From contig JBBHKE010000882.1 of assembly GCA_037447655.1 (NCBI GenBank), positions 106,163 through 170,162 on the forward strand: DNA of 64,000 nt, given 5' to 3'. This DNA is from Zygnema cylindricum (taxonomy: Eukaryota > Streptophyta > Zygnematophyceae > Zygnematales > Zygnemataceae). Both the position numbers and the translations under genes were made by a program. Below the pieces are notes generated by a model. That model saw nothing but the letters and a program-made list of their open reading frames with translations, had not been told where the DNA came from and made no database searches. Positions 57,347 to 64,000 of this stretch are shown here, in pieces. Numbering within the stretch: the stretch's first letter is position 1; each line of letters begins with the position of its first letter.

Positions 57347-57791
57347 TAGTGTTGTGTATCGGTAAAAAACTCATCGCGATAAAACCGATACAGATAGCTA
57401 TAAATTATCGAAAGGTGAGTGGTTATGATGTATCGTTGTGAAACTAAAAAATTCCTTATTGGTGATAAGTGGCAAAAATATAGTACTAAATATATAGCAC
57501 TTTATAATATACTGTATTATGTTTTACATTGTATATAGCGTGGCATGCCACGTATGACAACCTGTTCTGTCTCTGTATAATTGAAGAACGGGAGTTTAGT
57601 ACAAAGGGATAAACCGGATAGATGTATAGTATGGACCCTACAATTCTCGCCGATAGTTATCGAACCGTTATAATCACGATAAAAAACCGATGTCACCTGT
57701 AGCAACTTTTCGTGCAAATCTATCGATTATCCGTAGGCTAAAAAAAATGGCATATTTGTTATCGGCAATTGGCTACCCATACATAACACTA
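57347..57791. mobile_element. hAT-like family D, short copy
   Basis: Left end TAGTGTTGTGTATCGGTAA. Right end TACCCATACATAACACTA is an imperfect inverse. 445 bp. The flanking 8-mers TCGCGGTG and GTGGCACC do not match, and the TA of its left end is shared with the MITE's target duplication. Confidence 0.6.
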
Positions 57792-57825
57792 GTGGCACCA
57801 TAGTATTACGCCCTCACATGATAAA

Positions 57826-58130
57826 TTAAAAGCACGATGGTAAACCATCTGAGTGTAGGAGTACAAAAGGGGTGGCATGGCCAAAACTAAGAAACTACAA
57901 GCAGGGCAAAAAAAACCAAAGAAAACAATGTGAACACATAAAAATGGGAAGCAGAATAAAAACACCCAAACTGAAATGCAAGATAAATTAAAAAGCACGA
58001 TGGTAAACCATCTGAGTCCGAGGGTCCAAAAGGGGTGGCATGGCCGAAACTGAAAAAGGGGAATAAAATAACAGTACAACAAAAACAAAAAGAAAACAAC
58101 AAGGAAAATAAAAGCACCCAAACTCAAAAT
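57826..58130 (-). repeat. Doubled 3' tail of the non-LTR element
   Basis: AAAAGCACGATGGTAAACCATCTGAGT...AGGGGTGGCATGGCC starts at about 57,828 and again at about 57,990, spaced by about 162 bp. The GATGGTAAACCATC core is palindromic and could form a hairpin in the element RNA. Confidence 0.6.
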
Positions 58131-58190
58131 GAAAAGCACGGCAACTGAAAAAACAAAAACTACAACCCCAACCCCAACCCTATTAAATAA

Positions 58191-58685
58191 CTACGAAAAG
58201 CAACCCCATAAGTCCCCCCATCCCGGGGAAGCACGTTGAGGGAGTTTTGGAACCCGACGGCGATCCATAGCCGTAACTGTCGATCGGAGGAGAATTGAAG
58301 CTTGCACTTGTTGTAAAGCCACAGATAAGCGTTGACGATAAAAAGAAGTAAGGACCGAAGGAGTAGGGCTCCCATGTCCTCTGCGCTCGAAAGCATGTCG
58401 AGCGCAAGTACGGAGAAACTCGTCCATTGCAACACCGAGACAACCAACGATCTTGACCGCCATCGGAATAAAGTCATCCATAGGGTCCCGGTGGGCATAA
58501 TCACGCTCCTTCACCTTAGCGGCATCACGAGCCACCACCCCAACATGTCGAGCTGCCTGACCCCAACATGTCGAGCCGCCTGTAGGGTTTGCCAAAACAA
58601 CATCACCGAAGATGCGACGGGCACCATCAAGCAAAACAACATCGATCTGACGCTTGGGAATAATATGAGAAACCTCCCGATGCAC
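58191..58685 (-). pseudogene. Restriction-like endonuclease domain of the non-LTR element
   Basis: 165 codons, beginning after a frameshift at a T7 run. Visible motif series: HREVSHIIP, KRQIDVVLLDG, FGDVVLANP, and AAKVKERDY, which fits the E...D...D-V...K pattern of PD-(D/E)XK nucleases in R2-like elements. A 20-bp tandem duplication (AACATGTCGAGC repeated at 58,541-58,575) inserts extra residues between the D and K motifs. It ends ...WGDLWGCFS and a stop. Confidence 0.65.
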
Positions 58686-58977
58686 AAAAAAATCCCCCCT
58701 CTAAAGCGATAGTCGCAACGGCATCGCGAATAGTATCTTGCGCTTGGATCAAATCTCCCCCATGGGAGCAACGAAGCAAATGGACACCATCGGGCTCCAA
58801 GATGCCACCATAGGCACAAAGAATGGAGCCAAGTAAAGGAGGATGGGGAAGGCCAAGGCGAAACCGAAGGGCGCTGGAGAACTGAGCCGGTGAGAATCGG
58901 AGAGTGGACAAAATCGGTGTAGCCAAAAGCAAAGACCCAGAACCCAGTCCACCACAAGAAAAAAGACGGGCACGCAA
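58627..58977 (-). pseudogene. Cys/His knuckle region of the non-LTR element
   Basis: LPHPPLLGSILCAYGGILEP then DGVHLLRCSHGG resembles the CX2C...HX4C knuckle upstream of the R2-type endonuclease, but the second Cys is Tyr here (CAYG). The frame then gives DLIQAQDTIRDAVATIAL before the shift into the endonuclease frame. Confidence 0.55.
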
Positions 58978-59408
58978 AGAATCGGAGGGAAGCGCCTTGA
59001 GAAGGTCAAATTTAATGGCGGCGACAACCCGATCAGAAATCTATTCCTGACACGCTCAACAGATTTTGTAACAAGGGTGGAGAAAATTGGCACATCCACA
59101 AGGGCATGGGGAGGAAGAAAACGTGACGCATCCAATAGAGATCGTTGGAAGACGAACACACCGTCTGAAACCCGGGGATAATAGTAGCTAGAACGGGGAT
59201 GTCCCTAGCCAAGAAAAAGGAAACAAGAGTGGATGCAATAAGACACCAGCTTCCCAAATAAGTAGCGGGAGCAACACGAGCAGTGGATAATAGACCCAAC
59301 ACCCCAGTAGAGACAGGGAGGGATGCCTGAATGCGGGCTGATGGCCTAGACTCGTGATCAAATGCCCCACGACCTAACAGAGTGTGGAGGACGTCCATGA
59401 GGTGATCG

Positions 59409-60398
59409 TCAAAAGCCGAGAGAGAGGAGATAAATGTCGGAGTGGAGGGGGGGAGTACGAGTAAGGTAAGAAGGGCGGTGGGGAAAACACTTGGTTAACA
59501 TTGCAAAAGCAGCTTGGGGATCGGGAAGGTGAGGAAGATCGTCCACTTGGGCTAGATCTGTCTGTAAAGCATCATGAAGGAATTGGGTCACGAAAGTATC
59601 CGAACCAAGGGGGCAACCAAGCACCAGAATGCCATTGGAGGGAGAAGAGGTTTGAAAACCAACAGGGGGAGCAAACGAAAGTGGAATATCCTGAGGAGAC
59701 GGAAGAACACACTTTGACGGCTGGACTGAAAGGTTGAATTCGGCTAAACGTTCATTGAAAAAATCATATGCCAACACGACTTGTTTTCTGGGCCCAATAA
59801 TGTGCGTATCATTTGCGACCGAAGAGAAAAGGCAAGAAGGGAATGCGGCTGCGTAGGCACGAAGGGCCCGGTAATGGGCGAGGGCGAACAAAGGTTCGCC
59901 GAGAGGGTAGCCTTGGCGAGTGCCAATAGCAGAGGAGAGAGGAATGAGATCACCATCGGTCGAGAAAGAAAGGTTGCTTGTCAAAGAATAGAAAGCCATA
60001 ACAAAGGGGAATAATTGGACAATCGGAGATGGAGCCGCCATAAGCTCTAAAAAAATCACGTTCTGATCCACCGTATTAAAGGCATTGGAAACGTCGTCTT
60101 GAAGGACCAACCAATCCGGGTGTAATTCCAACAAAGCCCGAATCCTGTGGACCACGACCTCACAACCCCCTCTCGTAGCCACTCTAAACTGATGAGGAGA
60201 AAAATAATCATGGAAAGCTGGTTGGAGCTGGAGACATTTCTCACGAGTCACCAATCTATATAAAACCTCTCCCACGGCGATAGGGCAGATCCAACCATTA
60301 GGTTTGGCGACTGCCACAAGGCAGAACGCCGTGAGAAGATCACAAATCCGAGGGGGAACATCCCCACTAGCAATAAGAGAACATACTCGAAAGAACAC
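59409..60398 (-). pseudogene. Non-LTR reverse transcriptase domain
   Basis: 329 open codons. RT signposts in order: VAVAKPNGWICPIAVGEVLY (fingers), SPHQFRVATRGGCEVVVHRI, WLVLQDDVSNAFNTVDQNVI (motif A, Asp present), GTRQGYPLGEPLFALAHY (motif B), and VANDTHIIGP where Y/F-A-D-D is expected (motif C). The change of the first catalytic Asp to Asn predicts an inactive polymerase. A TGA at 60,408-60,410 separates it from the upstream frame, which carries the LFRDVLPPESDA segment that normally precedes it. Confidence 0.8.
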
Positions 60399-60447
60399 AT
60401 CGAACCCTCAGGCATCCGATTCAGGGGGCAAAACATCACGAAACAAC

Positions 60448-61314
60448 TCATACACTGTGCCTGAGTGGCCCCACCGCTGAAAGGTGAGGAGAAGAGCTAA
60501 GAGCCTTAATGAAAACCTCCCAATCCAAAGCAAAACTCTTAGAGGGCTCAAAGGCGTGGATGAAAGGGGGTAAAGGGGAAGGGGCAGGGGGGTGAAGAAC
60601 TCGAAGGACCTCAATATTGGAAGAAGATCCAGGGGCAGGGGTGAATGGCTGTAGGGCCAGAACCGCTCGGGAAAGCTCACCAACACGGCCTAAGTGAATT
60701 GCTCGACGAAAAGAGGTTGGGACATCCGATGGCCTTGGTGGCCGACGTGGTATGAAAGAGGTGCTCGATACCCGATCCTCATGCTCGGCGTGGAGGGCCT
60801 TCCAATCTCCACGAAGGAATCGGCGACAACGGGCCATAGTTTCTCTAGCCCCACTACCCCCTCCACGACCTGGAAGGACTAGCACCCAGAGAGAGAACAT
60901 AAAAAGAAGGTGCCAAGGAGTAATGTCCGCCGGGTTTGAAGAAATGTGGGACAAGGGGAGGTGGAGGGCATCTTGTACTATTGTCTTGACGACCATACGT
61001 ATACGGGTTTACAATCACGGGCGGGGAGCTCCCAAATCGCAAGTCCCCAAATCATCTAACTCACGTATGAAATTCCAGTCCTCATGTGTGGGGTCGGAGG
61101 GGAGTGTGATCGACGACGTTTGAGGAGAGGTGATAGACAAAGGACCACCAAGGGTTAAACAATGTCGACAACTCCGTGTGTGAAGAGAAATACCGGCCCC
61201 AACGGCAAAAAGGTTGTGACACCTAGGAGATTTCAAAAGCCTAGAAGATACGAGGTTTGGGTGGAGGTGAGGGGGGGGGAGAAAGGAATAAGAAGGGCTT
61301 CCGGACATGGTCAA
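60448..61314 (-). pseudogene. N-terminal part of the non-LTR element
   Basis: Two frames. 61,314-61,015 contains RCHNLFAVGAGISLHTRSCR-HC, a possible Cys/His finger. 60,996-60,448 contains VLVLPGRGGGSGARETMARC, RRFLRGDWKALHAEHEDR, and FRRAIHLGRVGELSRAVLAL, typical of the spacer before the RT in this element group. No apurinic-type endonuclease was found at the N-terminus. Confidence 0.6.
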
Positions 61315-61439
61315 TAAGTCAAAGAAGCCATGGGAATTGGGAGGGTGAGAGGAAGTGAAAGCGTGGGAGAGGAAAAGGAACCATGTGGGATGGATGGGGA
61401 AATTGGCAGTGGGCCAAGATACAGCATAAAGTTTAATGC

Positions 61440-61635
61440 TGGAAAAAACGTAGGGGGGGGAGGGGAAGAGTAGGGGGGGGGGGGGGGGGGGGAGAGAGAG
61501 TGAAAGAGAGGGTTCAAGTATCGGTTTTGGGTGTATAAGGGGTATAAGGGAGGGGGGAGGGGGGGGGGGGGGGGGGGGGTAGGGGGGGGAGAGGGTAAAG
61601 AAATATATGTTTTTTTTTTTTTTTTTTTTTTTTTA
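61440..61635. repeat. Poly-G and poly-T homopolymer tracts
   Basis: Runs of up to about 18-20 G (61,474-61,492; 61,557-61,580) and about 25 T (61,611-61,635), followed by (TG)n. They lie upstream of the non-LTR ORF. Exact lengths are likely to be sequencing-sensitive. Confidence 0.8.
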
Positions 61636-61819
61636 AGTGATTGTATATGTGTGTGTGTGTGCGCGCGTTTGTACGTATGATTTTTGGGACTCTTTATATG
61701 GGAGGATGGGGAATCAAGAGTCCCATAGGGAGGGCGGGGAAGCTAGTAATGACCTAAGGGGGTCACATCTGTGGTTTCGCCAATGTGCGTGTTGTTGGCA
61801 GCAGCCGAGGGCCAAATTC

Positions 61820-62297
61820 GGAGGCACATGGCTACAGGATGTAGGAGCTGTTGCGTAGTGCAGGAGGAAAAGACGAAATAGAGGAGATCCGGAGGTACAT
61901 GGCTACGGGATGTAGGAGCTGTCGCGTAGTGCAAGAGGAAAAGATGAAATAGAGGAGATCCGGAGGTACATGGCTACGGAATGTAGGAGCTGTCGCGTGG
62001 TGCAGGAGGAAAAGACGAAATAGAGGAGATCCGGAGGTACATGGCTACGGGGTGTAGGAGCTATCGCGTAGTGCAAGAGGAAAAGATGAAATAGAGGAGA
62101 TCCGGAGGTACATGGCTACGGAATGTAGGAGCTGTCGCGTAGTGCAGGAGGAAAAGACGAAATAGAGGAGATTCGGAGGTACATGGCTACAGGATGTAGG
62201 AGATGTCGCGTAGTGCAGGAGGAAAAGACGAAATAGAGGAGATCCGGATGTACATGGCTACGGGATGTAGGAGCTGTCGCGTAGTGCAGGAGGCAAA
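61820..62297. repeat. Tandem array, 7 x 71 bp (last partial)
   Basis: Repeat starts at 61,820; 61,891; 61,962; 62,033; 62,104; 62,175 and 62,246, exactly 71 bp apart. The unit contains GTACATGGCTACGGGATGTA and GTCGCGTAGTGCAGGAGG. 71 is not a multiple of 3, so the array is not a protein repeat. It sits between the 5' side of one non-LTR element and a 3'-end fragment of another. Confidence 0.9.
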
Positions 62298-62400
62298 ATG
62301 AAAATCACGGCAACTCACTAAACCAAAACTACAACCCCAACCCCAACTCAATTAAATATCTACGAAAAGCAACCCCGTAAGTCCCCCCGTCGAAGAGTAA
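62297..62400 (-). mobile_element. 3'-end fragment of a second non-LTR copy
   Basis: About 95 bp matches 58,125-58,215 (AACTACAACCCCAACCCCAA and TACGAAAAGCAACCCC), including the last codons of the endonuclease ORF, in the same orientation. The two copies are therefore arranged head to tail with the 71-bp array between them. Confidence 0.65.
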
Positions 62401-63562
62401 GACCGATGACGGAACAAAGCCAAAACCCTGAGTTGACAATTGATAACCCTGAGTTTATAATTGATTGCTATCTGGAGGCAAACGAGGTTCCCATGTCATA
62501 ACCAGAGGCCCTCTATCTAATGCGCCGAGGTGGATGGAGAAATGGTGATCTCGGAAGAAGCGAGAGGTAAAAGGTAGAAGGTACGATGCTTGTGAGACAA
62601 TAAGGTCGTTTGTTAAAACACCTTGTCAAAAGACCAAAGTTGAATGTGAGCTTGGAAGCTTGAGTTGGTCCTACACGTGAGATAAGTCAATATGATAGGC
62701 TGAGTGAAGGAACTTTGTCACAAATGTTTTAAGAAGCCCTTTGGACATCCAAACACATGGATGCTAAACAAAGAGAAGGTGCTCGAATTTGGAAAGAAGC
62801 AATTAAAAATAGTAGGGAGTATTATGAGATTGTATTATATCTAGCCACAATTAAGCTCGGCAAATCCGAATGTGAAATGATTCTATCTAAGATCGACGAG
62901 AGTGACATCGTGACTGTAGGTTTCATATACAACCAAGGAGTCAAAACACGAAGGGGGAAGGCAACTACAAAGGCTCGTTAAGCTTGAAAATTAGAAAAAC
63001 AAAAAGACATCAATTTTGCTATGAATCGAGCTTGTACTCCTCTTGCAAACTCCAAAATTTTAGCAAATCTCTCATTTGGGACATCATTTTTAATCTCCAA
63101 CTCCTAGCAGTACACCCAGTTGAAGATGGCAAATAACTATCATGTTATGACCGAACTATCTTCTACTTCCCAATCATTTGTTTTGTCCTTAACCATCGAT
63201 TGCCAGCTTGTTCGACATTCAATTTTACCGGTACGTTTTATGATTCTGAGAATCCTGATCAAGAACAACTAGCTACTGCACATTTTCATGTTTCATGCTA
63301 GGAAACTTGCTAAATTTTTTCCCATGTGAAATTTTGCTCGAAGACCTATATCGAAAGATAGGAATCTCAGCTTTATGTCGCAACCGTTGGAAGAATCGGG
63401 CAAATGTGCACAGAAAAAAATGACTTGCAATGGCAAAAAAAGGAAACATTAACGCTAATAGCGATACCAGGTGTCATGATCTCCTGAGTTTTCATGAGCT
63501 TTGCCAGTTCATATTGCCCATCAGGTTCCACCATTTATTTAAAAAACAGCGGCATTATTATC
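62401..63562. other. Intergenic with one unrecognised small open frame
   Basis: An 74-codon plus-strand frame at 62,757-62,981 (MDAKQREGARIWKEAIKNSR...) is Lys/Glu-rich with no motif I recognise. It may be a transposon gag-like fragment or chance. A MITE family B right end (AACGCTAATAGCGATACCAG then GTG) is at about 63,443-63,471. Nothing else is supported. Confidence 0.35.
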
Positions 63563-63785
63563 TACTCTGTGAATCTCTATTAGCGCTAATAACACTAATT
63601 CTGTCCCCTTATCTTTTGTCCTCTGAACACAAAAATATCGTCAATAATACTAATTGTTTTTCCTAGCGTTGATTTGTTTTTGAGATGCACAAAATCGTCC
63701 ATGTCACTTGGACCAGGAATAGAATTATTAAAGCCAAAACAGTCCTCATACTTCTTATTTCTCTACGCTAATAGCATGTCAAGGT
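63563..63785. mobile_element. MITE family B, copy resembling the TAF6-intron copy
   Basis: A CTCTGTGAATCTCTATTAGC left end and a CTAATAGCATGTCAAGGTG right end followed by TA. The interior shares GTCCATGTCACTTGGACC- and CTAATTGTTTTTC-like blocks with 37,641-37,854. Confidence 0.5.
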
Positions 63786-64000
63786 GTACACATTATAAAC
63801 CAGATGTTAAAACACGAACAACAGCTTTGGATTTCCAAAAAATATTTTGCTCACCCGCAATTTTATTTCACTTAACATTTTCATTTCTATTTGCAGAAAC
63901 ATGTGAATTTGGTCTCCAGACAAACAAACTCCTGTTTCCCTAAATGTTATAATCTCAGAAGGGCGGTTTGACAAACACACCGTACGAAATACTCCAACAA

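Larger units (their letters stand above)
57826..61640 (-). mobile_element. Non-LTR retrotransposon with restriction-like endonuclease, decayed
   Basis: Minus-strand order: N-terminal Cys/His region (61,314-61,015), linker (60,996-60,448), reverse transcriptase (60,398-59,409), RT thumb/linker (59,398-58,980, several frames), Cys/His knuckle (about 58,860-58,800), PD-(D/E)XK-like endonuclease (58,685-58,191), then a GGGTTGGGGTTG tail. A C-terminal restriction-like endonuclease downstream of RT is the R2/CRE/NeSL-type architecture. At least four frameshifts are needed, several at homopolymers. The 3' end lacks poly-A, and a 160-bp piece of the 3' tail is tandemly doubled (57,826-57,987 and 57,988-58,130). 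Confidence 0.75.

Noticed and set aside
58332-60014. Plus-strand frames over 58.3-60.0 kb
   Set aside because: Shadows of the minus-strand RT and endonuclease, whose motifs are clear on the other strand.
61820-62297. CRISPR array
   Set aside because: Repeats are contiguous 71-bp units without unique spacers, in a eukaryotic transposon context.

Overview
This is nuclear DNA from a eukaryote, almost certainly a streptophyte (a land plant or a charophyte alga). The two best genes are a plant-type ELM1 (mitochondrial division) and a plant-type TAF6 (TFIID/SAGA subunit). Both are split by GT-AG introns of roughly 0.1 to 2 kb, and the rest is dense transposon debris: Copia LTR elements, hAT elements, several families of short inverted-repeat elements, and a non-LTR element. 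The species cannot be named from the sequence. The window looks AT-rich and has large repeat-filled introns. There are no bacterial operons, phage or CRISPR features.

Layout. 1-4.8 kb is repeat-rich intergenic DNA. 4,831-13,084 (minus) is a nine-exon ELM1-like gene of about 446 codons whose introns carry long purine/pyrimidine tracts and a degenerate hexamer array. 13.1-18.3 kb is a nest of transposons, including a 2.7 kb hAT element with a recognisable transposase C-terminus that is itself interrupted by a 501 bp MITE. 18,325-31,904 is a direct tandem duplication of about 6.5 kb. Each unit holds a plus-strand coiled-coil protein gene and, converging on it, the last two exons of TAF6. Only the second unit joins the complete 12-exon TAF6 gene (30,698-38,882, minus). 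The first unit ends exactly at a 10-N assembly gap (24,770-24,779). 39.4-41.6 kb holds further inverted-repeat elements. 41.6-47.4 kb is a decayed Copia element lacking its 5' end. 48,130-54,623 is a second Copia element with both LTRs and a 4-of-5 matching target duplication. 54.9-57.8 kb is a set of nested insertions: a MITE, a second MITE inside it, a solo Copia LTR inside it, then another MITE and a hAT-like element abutting. 57.8-62.4 kb is a decayed minus-strand non-LTR element encoding a reverse transcriptase and a C-terminal restriction-like endonuclease, with a 7 x 71 bp array upstream. 62.4-64.0 kb shows little beyond another MITE.

How the genes relate. ELM1 and TAF6 are unrelated housekeeping genes that happen to lie in this window. 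The coiled-coil gene and TAF6 are convergent, about 1.2 kb apart at their 3' ends, and were duplicated together. The exon models were built by hand from reading frame, GT-AG boundaries, phase agreement and remembered family sequence; no alignment or transcript data were used.
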